The position numbers and the translations under genes are program-made. The notes under the pieces were generated by a model, which did no database searches, was not told where the DNA came from, and saw only the letters and a program-made list of their open reading frames with translations. From assembly GCF_015182285.1 (NCBI RefSeq), contig NZ_PRDM01000006.1, positions 310,001-374,000 on the forward strand: 64,000 bases of DNA. Reading direction: 5' to 3'. The DNA comes from Flavobacterium hungaricum (GTDB lineage Bacteria > Bacteroidota > Bacteroidia > Flavobacteriales > Flavobacteriaceae). Below, in pieces: positions 25,701 to 34,968 of this stretch. The first letter of the stretch is position 1. Every line of letters begins with the position of its first letter.

Positions 25701-26394
25701 TTTAGCAGGGATTGATTTAGATGAATTAAGAGCGGAACATGAATCCGCTCTTAATAAAATGAATCAAAAAAGTAAAGAGGAAGAATGGCTCGAACTCCGA
25801 AAAGGAAAGTTTACCGCTTCTGAATTTGTGAGGCTGATGGGATATGAAGATAAGGAGGGATTTCCCGATGGAGCCATAACTTATGTTACTGAGAAAGTTC
25901 TTGAAGTTGTCACAACAAATGAAAACAAACAGCTCGCAACAAAATCTGTTGAGCATGGCAAAGATACTGAGATTGAGGCTGTCGAAAAGTTTATGCAGCA
26001 GTTTGGAATTGAGGTTTACAACTATGGAGAAGATCAGGAGTATGTTCCATTAACTAACGATGTTGGATGCACGCCAGATGGATTAATTGGAGATGGAAAA
26101 GGAGTTGAAACAAAATGTCCAGACAGTAAAACTCATCTGTATTATCTAGAACACTTGACCTTATCCAACTTCAAAAAAGAATGTACAAAGTACTACTGGC
26201 AGATTCAAGGCAGCATGTATATCACAAACAGAAAAAGTTGGTATTTCATTAGTTATGATCCCCGATTCAAGAATGAAAACAAGCGCCTTTTTGTTCTTGA
26301 AATTCCAAGAAATGACATCGACATTGCAAAATTAGAAAAACGGCTAACAGAAGCAATTAAGAGAAAAAGATTAAGACTTAAATCATTTGAATAA
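25684..26394 (+). CDS. YqaJ-type viral recombinase exonuclease
   Basis: 236 residues of the PD-(D/E)xK fold. Motifs: RKGKFTASEF (substrate end binding), CTPDGLIGDG with the metal Asp near 131, VETKCP with the Glu-x-Lys near 142-144, and YYWQIQGSMYIT. It degrades one strand of DNA ends to feed a strand-annealing protein. ATG 25684 overlaps the upstream gene; a TTG lies just before it. Ends with its stop overlapping the next ATG by one base. Confidence 0.88.
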   Translation: MLTKNSLAGIDLDELRAEHESALNKMNQKSKEEEWLELRKGKFTASEFVRLMGYEDKEGFPDGAITYVTEKVLEVVTTNENKQLATKSVEHGKDTEIEAVEKFMQQFGIEVYNYGEDQEYVPLTNDVGCTPDGLIGDGKGVETKCPDSKTHLYYLEHLTLSNFKKECTKYYWQIQGSMYITNRKSWYFISYDPRFKNENKRLFVLEIPRNDIDIAKLEKRLTEAIKRKRLRLKSFE

Positions 26395-26879
26395 TGCCTA
26401 CACCTAGAAAAATAGCGGTTACAACTGAAGTTGAAAACGGAAAGTTTGTTGGAAATAGAAACTTAATAATTGATGCAATTGGAGTTTATGAGGGGAAAAA
26501 AGTAACTGTAACCATTGAGCGCCATTACAACAAAAGAAGCAATAAGCAAAACCGCTATTACTGGGGTGTAATTGTCGAGCATTGGAAAAACATACTTCGC
26601 GAAGAATGGGGAGATATCTATTTAGAATCTGATGTTCATGAGTTCTTAAAATCAAATCTAAGTTTTGAAGAAGTTATAGATGATTCGACGGGAGAAGTTG
26701 CAATAAACCCAATAACCCATGAGACAATTCGAAAACCAAAATCAACTACAAAGAATACCACTTTCGGCCAAGAAGAATATCATGAGGCATGCCGCCAACT
26801 TGCATGGGAGATGTTTCAATATCAGATACCATTGCCAAATGAAGATTTAGAACAACCAATTGATGTAGAATTTAAGTAA
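26394..26879 (+). CDS. NinB-like recombination protein
   Basis: 161 residues. The segment KRSNKQNRYYWGVIVEHW (about 44-61) matches the RSxxQNxxYW signature of NinB/Orf-type proteins, which bind single-stranded DNA and help recombination. The rest, including HEACRQLAWEMFQ, also fits. Starts on the last base of the exonuclease stop and ends on the first base of the next gene. Confidence 0.75.
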   Translation: MPTPRKIAVTTEVENGKFVGNRNLIIDAIGVYEGKKVTVTIERHYNKRSNKQNRYYWGVIVEHWKNILREEWGDIYLESDVHEFLKSNLSFEEVIDDSTGEVAINPITHETIRKPKSTTKNTTFGQEEYHEACRQLAWEMFQYQIPLPNEDLEQPIDVEFK

Positions 26880-27175
26880 TGGCAAATCTTTATAAAACCT
26901 CAACAGGAGAAAAATTCACAACAGCGCAGATTGAAGCTAAAATGAGAGTTGCAAAAGCAGCTGCATTGGAAAAGCAATTTGATGAACACAGATATAATTT
27001 TTGTGAGCAATGCGGGAAAAACGCATCTGGAACCAGGTTAGATTGTTCGCATGATATATCGGTTAAAAAAGCAAAAGAGAATGGCCAATCAGAACAATGT
27101 TGGAATGTCGGAAACATCACAATATTATGTCGAGAATGTCATCAAGAGAAAGACGGACTTAACACACAATTTTAA
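26879..27175 (+). CDS. HNH/NinG-like zinc protein
   Basis: 98 residues. CEQCGK and CRECHQE form the zinc pair, and DCSHDISVKKA supplies the central His, as in HNH nucleases; WNVGNITILC is the usual strand leading to the second pair. Close to NinB, as NinG is in lambdoid phages. Could cut recombination intermediates. Activity is inferred. Confidence 0.7.
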   Translation: MANLYKTSTGEKFTTAQIEAKMRVAKAAALEKQFDEHRYNFCEQCGKNASGTRLDCSHDISVKKAKENGQSEQCWNVGNITILCRECHQEKDGLNTQF

Positions 27176-27190
27176 CTAAATATTTTAATC

Positions 27191-27760
27191 ATGGAAATCG
27201 TAAAAAATTATTTACCAGCTGTAATTGAGTTTACTGCTAAAACAAGTGAAGTGCCAGAGGTATTAGGAGAATTCAGTTCTCCAGAAGATGTTCAAAAATT
27301 CATTAGCGAAAACTTCATCGCAATGCCTAAGCAAGTAGAAACAATTCGCTTGCTTGATGATTATGAGAAAGATCATATTCGAACTGAATACATCACAGAG
27401 TTAGAGCAAAATCTTCCTGTTTATCAAAGCCAGCATCTTGAACGCGCTAGAGAGACCGAAGTTGCAAAAGAATCTGAGAAAAGAGCAAAAGAAACGGTAA
27501 GTGCTTGTTTTAGCAAAATAGAAGCTCTTTCTCAGGAAGTAAGAAAAGGTATTACTGAGATAAATCTTGATGCAGCAACTACCTACGAAGTGGCCTTTAA
27601 TGGAAATTACTACTACTACACATTGTTTGATGGGGTTTTAAGGCTTGCTAAGATATCTAAAATACCAGATCATCAACTTGCTGATTTGTTTAATTCAAGT
27701 GAAAGAAATAAAGCATTCTTTGAGCAGCTAAAAGGAAATAAGAAAGTAGCGAAAAAGTAA
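27191..27760 (+). CDS. Early phage protein, unknown
   Basis: 189 residues. N-terminal beta-alpha part (IVKNYLPAVIEFTAKTSEVP), a charged helix (about 75-115) and a C-terminal part rich in aromatic residues (EVAFNGNYYYYTLFDGVLRL). No family recognised. Between two HNH-type genes; the stop overlaps the next ATG by one base. Confidence 0.55.
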   Translation: MEIVKNYLPAVIEFTAKTSEVPEVLGEFSSPEDVQKFISENFIAMPKQVETIRLLDDYEKDHIRTEYITELEQNLPVYQSQHLERARETEVAKESEKRAKETVSACFSKIEALSQEVRKGITEINLDAATTYEVAFNGNYYYYTLFDGVLRLAKISKIPDHQLADLFNSSERNKAFFEQLKGNKKVAKK

Positions 27761-28071
27761 TGTCAAGACTAAATCACAAAAAGGGCAGACCAACCAATTA
27801 CAGGAAATCACTTAAATCAAATCCTTACTGGGAAGAGGTGAAAAGTAAAGTGAGGCTTAGGGATAATTTTAAGTGCATTGAATGCAATTCAATTATAAGA
27901 TTAGAAACTCATCACATTACTTACTATGTAAATGGAAAATCAATTGTAGGAGCAGAACTAGATCATCTGTGTTGGTTGGTTACTCTTTGTGAATATTGTC
28001 ATGAAAGAGTTCATAAAAACTCAAATCATCGGTTTAATCCGAGTAATAAAAACAAAGTAAATATCAAATAA
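27760..28071 (+). CDS. HNH endonuclease
   Basis: 103 residues. Classic HNH layout: CIECNS, LETHHITYY with the catalytic His pair, LDHLCWLVTLCEYCHERVHK with the second zinc pair and final His. The N-terminus is basic and may bind DNA. Such small enzymes in phages assist packaging or replication, or are homing-type. Located far from the terminase here, among replication genes. Confidence 0.82.
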   Translation: MSRLNHKKGRPTNYRKSLKSNPYWEEVKSKVRLRDNFKCIECNSIIRLETHHITYYVNGKSIVGAELDHLCWLVTLCEYCHERVHKNSNHRFNPSNKNKVNIK

Positions 28072-28851
28072 ATGGCAAAGCGTTTTATTGACAACGAAAT
28101 ACTACCTAAAGCTTTCCGCAAGCTTGAACCAAGCTTGAAGCTAACTTGGTATTACATATGGACACATTGCGATAAGTCAGGGGTTTGGGATATTGATGAA
28201 GACTTATTTGAGTTTGATAATGGCTTTGAGTTCAATCTGAAAAAATTCGAAGAGAGCTTTGCAACTCTTATAAATGTTTTAAAGGATAAAATTTTACTTA
28301 TTGATTTTATAAAAGTCAATTACGGCACTTTAACTGAAAATTACAACCCGCATAAACCTGTCTTTAGAGATTTGCTTAAAAACAATCTCAAGCTTGAGCC
28401 AAGCTCGAATCAAGCTTACTTTAAGCTTGTAGATGAAAAAGAAGATGTAGATATATATGAAGAAGAAGTTAAAGAAGAAAAAGAACCCGCGAAAAAAATA
28501 ATTGAAATTGGAACTGTATATGAAGTTGAAAGTGGAAAACCAAAAAAAGCAAAAGCCAAAGTTCAAAAATCAGAAGTTGATCTTCCTTTTGAAACGGAAA
28601 AGTTTAAAGTTCAATGGCAGTTGTGGAAAGCTTACAAAGCAAAAGAACATAAGTTCAATTACAAATCAATCGAAAGTGAACAAGCATCACTAACTGAGCT
28701 TACAAATCTTTCAAATGGACTGGAAGAAACTGCAATTTTAATTATGAACCAGTCAATGGCTAAAGGATGGAAAGGATTCTTTGAATTAAAAAACAATTAT
28801 CAACATGGAGCGCCAGAAAAACCAACAGGAGGATTCAACAGAAACAGATAA
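28072..28851 (+). CDS. Phage replication organiser (DnaD/replisome-organiser type)
   Basis: 259 residues. The N-terminus (LPKAFRKLEPSLKLTWYYIW, CDKSGVWDIDEDLF) is a winged-helix typical of Lin1244/Lin1753-like replication initiators. A low-complexity Glu/Lys linker (about 120-165) leads to a C-terminal helical part. It should load the helicase together with the ATPase encoded next (overlap 47 bases). Repeated AAGCTTGAGCCAAGC-type words at about 28116-28140 and 28390-28425 may be iterons; see findings. Confidence 0.75.
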   Translation: MAKRFIDNEILPKAFRKLEPSLKLTWYYIWTHCDKSGVWDIDEDLFEFDNGFEFNLKKFEESFATLINVLKDKILLIDFIKVNYGTLTENYNPHKPVFRDLLKNNLKLEPSSNQAYFKLVDEKEDVDIYEEEVKEEKEPAKKIIEIGTVYEVESGKPKKAKAKVQKSEVDLPFETEKFKVQWQLWKAYKAKEHKFNYKSIESEQASLTELTNLSNGLEETAILIMNQSMAKGWKGFFELKNNYQHGAPEKPTGGFNRNR

Positions 28852-29683
28852 AATTGAAATCATTTCAATAGGAGTAAATAAATACTCTTACTTGAAGTCT
28901 TTAGTTCAGGACAAGTTAACTGAAACTCAAAAAAAGGAGATTGAAGTGTACGAAAAAAAACAAGTCGGCCAAACTCCAGAGCAGTTAGAATATGAACTTA
29001 GTTACTTTGAGAAACTTTTGAAACCAAAACCAAAAGTTGAATTTTCAATCACTGCAAGACAGTTGTTTAATCTGTTTAAATCGAACTTCCCGTTGGTAAA
29101 AAACAGACCTTTTATTAAAGTTGAGAATACAATAAAAAACCTTGAGCCTCTCATTTATTATTTCACAAAAGATGAACGCTTTTTCAAATGTGACAATCTA
29201 TCAACATTATCTGAACCAAGTTTTGACAAAGGAATTTTGATTATTGGTCCATACGGAAACGGGAAAACCTCAACGATGGAAGTGTTTGAGAAAATTTTTA
29301 AAGGCATTCCAAAGTTAGGTTTCAAAACTTATTCAGCAAACGAAGCGGTAACAATGTTTGAAAAGTGTACTGGAGATGATGCTGCCATTCTAAGAAAAGA
29401 GTTTGAAAAATTAATGTGGCATCGTACTGTATGTTTTGATGATTTGAAAACAGAGCGTACCGCAAGCAACTATGGAAAAGTTAATATTTTCAAAGAGATT
29501 CTTGAAGAAAGATATCGCCTAGGTTCTAAAACTTATATGATCTGTAACTATAAAGAGGGATATGAAAATGATCTTCAAGCAGCGATCGATGAGCTGGGCG
29601 AAAAATACGGCGGGCGTGTATGGGATAGGATTTATGAGATGTTTAATATCATCGAGTTCAAAGGGAAGTCTTTCCGAAAATAG
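28805..29683 (+). CDS. DnaC-like helicase loader ATPase
   Basis: 292 residues of the AAA+ family. Walker A GPYGNGKTS (about 147-155), Walker B VCFDDLK (about 209-215). The N-terminal 100 residues are charged and probably contact the organiser. It would load the host DnaB helicase at the phage origin. Starts within the end of the organiser gene, indicating translational coupling. Confidence 0.82.
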   Translation: MERQKNQQEDSTETDKIEIISIGVNKYSYLKSLVQDKLTETQKKEIEVYEKKQVGQTPEQLEYELSYFEKLLKPKPKVEFSITARQLFNLFKSNFPLVKNRPFIKVENTIKNLEPLIYYFTKDERFFKCDNLSTLSEPSFDKGILIIGPYGNGKTSTMEVFEKIFKGIPKLGFKTYSANEAVTMFEKCTGDDAAILRKEFEKLMWHRTVCFDDLKTERTASNYGKVNIFKEILEERYRLGSKTYMICNYKEGYENDLQAAIDELGEKYGGRVWDRIYEMFNIIEFKGKSFRK

Positions 29684-29689
29684 AATGTC

Positions 29690-29887
29690 ATGGATGATTC
29701 AGTTTACATAGTGAAAGCGATTTCAAAAGAATGCACCTATTTCATTTTTAGAGATAATGGCGATGAAGTTACAATTACTCAAAACGACATCGGAAACATC
29801 AAAACAAGTCACAAATTAACCTTTAAAGAAGTCGAATTTTTGAGAGAAGAATATGCTTTCTTCTTTAAACCAAATTTAAAATCATAA
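29690..29887 (+). CDS. Small early phage protein, unknown
   Basis: 65 residues, beta-rich (VYIVKAISKECTYFIFRD, then EVTITQNDIGNI) then a helix. It might be a small DNA- or protein-binding barrel. No family recognised. Tightly packed: 6 bases after the loader and 2 before the helicase-methyltransferase gene. Confidence 0.55.
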   Translation: MDDSVYIVKAISKECTYFIFRDNGDEVTITQNDIGNIKTSHKLTFKEVEFLREEYAFFFKPNLKS

Positions 29888-29889
29888 CG

Positions 29890-32523
29890 ATGATCTATAC
29901 AGAATTTTTAGAAAACAAAATTGTAATCGCTGAGAGTTACGGAGTAGACATTGACAAAAACAGAATCAATCCAATTGCATTACCTCATCAAAAAGACATA
30001 ATTCATTGGTCAATTGCTGGAGGTCGCAGAGCAATATTTGCAAGTTTCGGACTTGGTAAAACATTAATGCAGCTGGAAATTGCCAGGTTGATTATTGAAA
30101 TAACTGGAAAGCCTTTTTTGATCTGCATGCCGTTGGGAGTAGTTGGAGAGTTCCGAGATGATAACGATCTTTTAAAAACTGGTTTCGATATAAAATACAT
30201 TACTGATACTGACGAAGTAGATATACTGCAGAATGCAATTTATGTTACCAACTACGAGCGTGTTCGCAAAGGAGATATCAAGCCAGAATACTTTGGAGGT
30301 GTTTCATTCGATGAAGCAAGTATTTTAAGAAATCTTAAAACTGAAACAACGAATTATGTTTTAAAGCATTTCGGAACGATCAATTATAGATTCGTTGCAA
30401 CGGCTACACCAACTCCAAATGATTTTATTGAGATATTGAATTATGCAGACTTCTTGGGGGTAATTGACCGCGGTCATGCGCTTACTAGATTCTTTCAAAG
30501 AGATTCAACGAAAGCTGGACATCTTACTCTTTACGAAAATAAGAAAGAGGAGTTTTGGAAATGGGTTTCTTCTTGGGCGGTTTTCATAAATAAACCATCG
30601 GATTTAGGATATGATGATACTGGTTACAATCTTCCGAAACTAAACTTCCATGAAGTTGAAATCGATAACAGCCCGGAGGGAGTTATTACAAATAAAGACG
30701 GCAAAATTGTAATGTTTAAAGACCTTACTAAAAGTCTTCCTGATACTTCAAAAGAGAAAAACGAATCGATTGATATCAGAGTTGAAAAAGCCTACCAGAT
30801 CGTAAAAGAAAATGCTCCATACAGTAACTGGATTCTTTGGCACCATATCGATAAAGAACGCGATGCTATTGAAAAGAGATTTAAATCAGATGAGCATATC
30901 GATTTACGCACAGTCACTGGAAGCCAGAAGAACAGTGAGAAAGAAAAACTGCTGATTGACTTTAAACATTCAATGTATCAGATTCTAAGTACCAAACCAA
31001 AGATTGCGGGTTCGGGCTGCAACTTTCAAAAGGATTGCAATAACATGATTTATGTGGGAATCGATTATAAGTTTAACGACTTCATACAAGGTATTCACAG
31101 GCTCTACCGATTCAAGCAAGAAAAAGAAGTTAATGTCTGGGTAATCTTTACAAACAACGAACGTGAGGTTTTGAAAACCTTAAAAGATAAATGGAGAAAG
31201 CACATTGAACTTCAAACTGAAATGATAAATCTGGTCCGTGAATATGGACTTAACACAGACAAAATTACAGCTGATATGAAAAGACAAATATTCAAAAATA
31301 AAAGAAGCGCTACAATTGGAAACGCAACTGTTTTTAATGATGATACAGTTCATGTACATGAGAACATGGCCGATGATTCAACCGACATGATTTTGACTTC
31401 AATTCCTTTTGGAGATCATTATGAGTATTCAGACAATTATAATGACTTCGGGCATAACAACGGAAATGAAGAGTTCTTTAAACAGATGGACTATTTAACA
31501 CCTCATCTTTTAAGAACATTGAAACCTGGCAAAATCGCTGCAATCCATGTTAAAGACAGGATCCGTTATTCATACCAAAACGGAACTTCATTCACTACAA
31601 TAGATGATTTCTCTGGTAAAACAGTTTCGCACTTTGTAAAACATGGATTCTACTTAGTAGGAAAGATCACAGTGACAACCGATGTTGTTCGCGAGAATAA
31701 TCAAACCTATCGTTTGGGTTGGTCGGAACAGTGTAAAGATGCCACAAAAATGGGGGTTGGACTTCCTGAGTACATTCTTCTTTTCAGAAAGCGCCCAACG
31801 GAAATGAATAACGCTTATGCCGATGAACCAGTTATTAAAGCTAAAAATGAACACGAGGTTTATTGTAACACTTGTCAAAAGATTGTTGATCTAAAAGACA
31901 AAAAAGAGATCAAAGTTATTGATGATGTTGTTTGTTGTGTCAAGTGTGAGACTGATCATTTTTCGCCAATTGAAGAGATTTATCCTGTTGACAATTGGCA
32001 GCTAGATGCTCATGCTTATTGGAAATCATCTGGAGATAGATTTATGAGTTCTCAGGAACTTTCTACTGCTGAGATGAAAACAATCTTTAATCGCTGGAGG
32101 GAGTTTGACAAATCTAATGTTTACAATTTTCAAGAGCATTTGAAAGTTTGCAGCGACTTGGATAAAGCAGGAAAGCTCAGCCGATTGTTTATGACAATCC
32201 CGCCAACCTCATCAAATGAAATGGTTTGGACGGATGTAAATCGAATGCATACGCTTAACGCTAACCAAGCAAATCGAAAAAAAGAAAAGCATATCTGCCC
32301 GCTTCAGTTAGACATTATCGAAAGATTAATCAATCGCTTTACCATGAAAGGAGATGTTGTTGATGATCCGTTTGGAGGTTTATTCTCTACTGCATACAAG
32401 GCTCTTGAGATGGGAAGAAAAGCAATTTCAGCGGAATTGAATCCAAGTTATTATGATGATGGTCTTTTCTATTTAAAAGGTATCGAGTACAAAATCAATG
32501 TTCCAACTTTATTTGAATTATAA
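29890..32523 (+). CDS. SF2 helicase fused to an amino-DNA methyltransferase
   Basis: 877 residues. Helicase half: Walker A ASFGLGKT (about 51-58), DEAS box (FDEASIL, about 140), ATATPTP (about 170) and a motif VI-like IHRLYRFKQ (about 400). Methyltransferase half: catalytic loop TSIPFGDHYEY (about 502) in place of (D/N/S)PP(Y/F/W), an inserted zinc ribbon with CNTC and CVKC (about 657-690), and AdoMet motif DDPFGG (about 824). The motif order is that of beta-class enzymes. It may methylate phage DNA while translocating. It leads the methylation block. Confidence 0.85.
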   Translation: MIYTEFLENKIVIAESYGVDIDKNRINPIALPHQKDIIHWSIAGGRRAIFASFGLGKTLMQLEIARLIIEITGKPFLICMPLGVVGEFRDDNDLLKTGFDIKYITDTDEVDILQNAIYVTNYERVRKGDIKPEYFGGVSFDEASILRNLKTETTNYVLKHFGTINYRFVATATPTPNDFIEILNYADFLGVIDRGHALTRFFQRDSTKAGHLTLYENKKEEFWKWVSSWAVFINKPSDLGYDDTGYNLPKLNFHEVEIDNSPEGVITNKDGKIVMFKDLTKSLPDTSKEKNESIDIRVEKAYQIVKENAPYSNWILWHHIDKERDAIEKRFKSDEHIDLRTVTGSQKNSEKEKLLIDFKHSMYQILSTKPKIAGSGCNFQKDCNNMIYVGIDYKFNDFIQGIHRLYRFKQEKEVNVWVIFTNNEREVLKTLKDKWRKHIELQTEMINLVREYGLNTDKITADMKRQIFKNKRSATIGNATVFNDDTVHVHENMADDSTDMILTSIPFGDHYEYSDNYNDFGHNNGNEEFFKQMDYLTPHLLRTLKPGKIAAIHVKDRIRYSYQNGTSFTTIDDFSGKTVSHFVKHGFYLVGKITVTTDVVRENNQTYRLGWSEQCKDATKMGVGLPEYILLFRKRPTEMNNAYADEPVIKAKNEHEVYCNTCQKIVDLKDKKEIKVIDDVVCCVKCETDHFSPIEEIYPVDNWQLDAHAYWKSSGDRFMSSQELSTAEMKTIFNRWREFDKSNVYNFQEHLKVCSDLDKAGKLSRLFMTIPPTSSNEMVWTDVNRMHTLNANQANRKKEKHICPLQLDIIERLINRFTMKGDVVDDPFGGLFSTAYKALEMGRKAISAELNPSYYDDGLFYLKGIEYKINVPTLFEL

Positions 32524-32525
32524 GC

Positions 32526-33995
32526 ATGATAGATTTTAAAGAAGAAAAAGAGTTCAGAGAACAAATAGCAATGTTTATTAATTATGTGAAACGAACTTAT
32601 AAAAGAGATGAGTTATTAATTTTTTGGATTGATACTTTTTGTGGAGCTGGTGGTACCTCAACAGGAATACACTTTTCGAACATAACAAATATGTTTGTTG
32701 CTGCATGTGTTAATCACGATCAAGTGGCGATTGATAGCCATGCAGCGAACCATCCACACACGTTGCATTTTACTGAGGATATCAGAGATTTTAAAGTTGT
32801 ATTCAAACTTAAAATGTTTGTGGAAGAATTAAGAAAATTTTTCCCAGAATGCTTAATTAACTTTTGGGCTAGCTTAGAGTGTATAAATTTCAGTAGAGCT
32901 AAAGGAGGATTGCCAAGAGATGCAGATAGTAGGAGTTTGGCTGAACACATGGAAATGTATTTGGAGGCTTTGAAACCTGATTACTTCTATGTTGAAAACG
33001 TTCGTGAGTTTATGTCTTGGGGGCCATTAGATGAGAATGGGAAACCAGTATCTAAAACAGCTGGAACCGATTATGTGAGATGGGTTGACGAGATTAAATC
33101 CTTAGGATTCAATTATGATAAACGTATTTTAAATGCAGCTGATTTTGGTTCGTACCAATCAAGAGAAAGATTATTTATACAGTTCTCAAGAATAGGTTTA
33201 CCTATATCATGGCCAGATCAAACACATAGTAAAAAACCAGATAAAAATTCATTGTTTCCTTTACAAAAGAGAAAACCAGTTCGAGATATACTTGATCTAA
33301 AAGATAAAGGCAATTGCATTTTTGCAAAAGTAAAATCAGACAAAACATACAAAAGAATTCTGGAGGGAGCAAAAAAGGAAATTAATAAAGAAGTTCACTT
33401 TCTTACTTCATATTATGGCAATGGAGGATCTCACTCAATAGGCGATTCATGTAACACTTTGACAACTAAAGATAGATTTGCATTACATTATATGCAATAC
33501 GATTATTCTAAACTCACAACTTCGAGTGTTGATAGTTCAGCAAATACGGTTACAACAACGCCTAAACATAATTTAATGTGTTTAGATTGGCTTATGGACA
33601 CTCAGTTTGGACGAACAGCAAAATCATTAGATGAGTCATGTTTTACGGTAATTGCAAGATTAGATAAAAAGCCAATTTATCTTTTACAGACCGAAAGAGG
33701 CTATCCAAAAGATTTTATAAAAGAGAGTGATTCTGAAATTGTAAAGGAGCTAAAAGAGTTTATGATTTTAAACGGCATTCAAAAAATTTACATAAGAATG
33801 TTGAAGATTGCAGAGCTGAAAAAAATACAAGGTTTTCCTGAGAATTATATTCTTACTGGAAACCAGACACAGCAAAAAAAACACATTGGAAATGCTGTAG
33901 ATGTTTGGCAGGCCAAAGCAATTATTAGAGAAAACTACAACTCTATATTAAGAAAAAGAATTAAATCAAAATCTAAAGTAATGCAGTATGAGTAA
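32526..33995 (+). CDS. C5-cytosine DNA methyltransferase with atypical motif IV
   Basis: 489 residues. AdoMet motif DTFCGAGGTSTG (about 36-47), motif IV reads SLECINFS (about 115-122) where PCQ is usual but the nucleophile Cys is kept, motif VI VENVREF (about 157), motif VIII QSRERLF (about 211) and motif X HIGNAV (about 452). Target recognition region about 230-400. Two bases after the helicase-methyltransferase stop; overlaps the next gene by 8 bases. The target sequence is unknown. Confidence 0.87.
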   Translation: MIDFKEEKEFREQIAMFINYVKRTYKRDELLIFWIDTFCGAGGTSTGIHFSNITNMFVAACVNHDQVAIDSHAANHPHTLHFTEDIRDFKVVFKLKMFVEELRKFFPECLINFWASLECINFSRAKGGLPRDADSRSLAEHMEMYLEALKPDYFYVENVREFMSWGPLDENGKPVSKTAGTDYVRWVDEIKSLGFNYDKRILNAADFGSYQSRERLFIQFSRIGLPISWPDQTHSKKPDKNSLFPLQKRKPVRDILDLKDKGNCIFAKVKSDKTYKRILEGAKKEINKEVHFLTSYYGNGGSHSIGDSCNTLTTKDRFALHYMQYDYSKLTTSSVDSSANTVTTTPKHNLMCLDWLMDTQFGRTAKSLDESCFTVIARLDKKPIYLLQTERGYPKDFIKESDSEIVKELKEFMILNGIQKIYIRMLKIAELKKIQGFPENYILTGNQTQQKKHIGNAVDVWQAKAIIRENYNSILRKRIKSKSKVMQYE

Positions 33996-34623
33996 GAAAA
34001 TCATTTTACATCTGTGTGCGGATATCGGCAGCGATAGTTTGTTTTATCATTTAGACCCAGATTACGAAGTTATCAAAGTTGGAATTGAAATTGGAGTTGA
34101 GAACTATCATCCGCCGCCGAATGTTTACGGAGTGCTTTGCAATCCGGTTTGTACTCACTTCTCAATTGCTGTTGGATTCGATAAAGAAAAGGATATCGAA
34201 AAAGGGATGTTCTTAGTTAATCACTGCTTCCGAGTAATAAAAGAATGTGAACAGGACGGCCACAAGTTAAAGTTCTGGTACATGGAGAATCCGGCCACGG
34301 GAAAATTAAAAGATGTGATCGGCGCTCCAGTAATGATTTACCAGCCGTGGGAGTTTGGCAGCCCGTGGACAAAGAAAACAGCTCTTTGGGGAAACTTCAA
34401 CATTCCTGAAACCATTTATAAGAATTGGGAAGATGTGCCAAAGAATGACAAATTATATATCAGAGGTAAAAGAAAAAAGCCTGGTCTTGTTTACTTCCAC
34501 AAATCAGCAGTCGATTTAATTCCAGAGTTTCATTGGGCGCGGGAATTTATAAAGTGTGATACTGATATTCGAAGTATGTGTTCTCAAGGATTTGCAAGGG
34601 CTTTTTATGAAGCAAATAAATAA
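33988..34623 (+). CDS. Short C5-methyltransferase-like protein
   Basis: 211 residues. ILHLCADIGSDS takes the place of the AdoMet motif, LCNPVCTHFSIA (about 52-63) of motif IV with its Cys, and YMENPATGKLKD of motif VI; the typical target domain and motifs IX-X are absent. Related proteins are common in phages and may be methylases of different specificity or act on nucleotides. It follows a full C5 enzyme with 8 bases overlap. Confidence 0.72.
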   Translation: MSKKIILHLCADIGSDSLFYHLDPDYEVIKVGIEIGVENYHPPPNVYGVLCNPVCTHFSIAVGFDKEKDIEKGMFLVNHCFRVIKECEQDGHKLKFWYMENPATGKLKDVIGAPVMIYQPWEFGSPWTKKTALWGNFNIPETIYKNWEDVPKNDKLYIRGKRKKPGLVYFHKSAVDLIPEFHWAREFIKCDTDIRSMCSQGFARAFYEANK

Positions 34624-34640
34624 TCTAAACAACTTTAATC

Positions 34641-34754
34641 ATGAAAACATTTTTAGGAATTACAGTAAGAGAATGGGTTAGAATGGGAATTGGACTGCTG
34701 GCAATTATTGCGATTGCTTTGTATGTTGTGGAGAAAGGAAAAGGCAATGGATAG
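34641..34754 (+). CDS. 37-residue single-pass membrane peptide
   Basis: ATG 34641; an amphipathic N-terminus (MKTFLGITVREWVRMG) and one transmembrane helix (IGLLAIIAIALYVV), ending KGKGNG. Lies between two phage genes in the same direction with good spacing. Role unknown. Confidence 0.5.
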   Translation: MKTFLGITVREWVRMGIGLLAIIAIALYVVEKGKGNG

Positions 34755-34765
34755 AAAAGTAATAA

Positions 34766-34966
34766 ATGAAGATTGTTTTTAAAAATCCGGCTCCAGCAAT
34801 AGAAGTAGAGATTAAACTTTACAGCTGCATAAACTGCAGTATAGTGTTTCGATGGAGTGAAGAATGCTTGAGCCGGATTGTAATTGAAGATAAGTACCAT
34901 GATAAGTATGAGTGCCTTTGCGCTAAATGCTCAGAATTATATTTAAATAATAAGCTAAAAATATAG
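34766..34966 (+). CDS. Small zinc-ribbon-like phage protein
   Basis: 66 residues. CINCS and CAKCS lie about 30 residues apart with a further Cys pair between, as in a zinc ribbon or DksA/TraR-like fold. No other motif. Starts 11 bases after the membrane peptide, ends 2 before the next gene. Confidence 0.6.
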   Translation: MKIVFKNPAPAIEVEIKLYSCINCSIVFRWSEECLSRIVIEDKYHDKYECLCAKCSELYLNNKLKI

Positions 34967-34968
34967 TA

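Noticed and set aside
32526..34623. Restriction-modification system
   Set aside because: Methyltransferase genes are present but no endonuclease gene beside them; the small HNH proteins sit in the recombination block and are better explained there.
34625..34900. Leftward 91-residue frame
   Set aside because: Opposes a packed rightward set of two small genes; no promoter.
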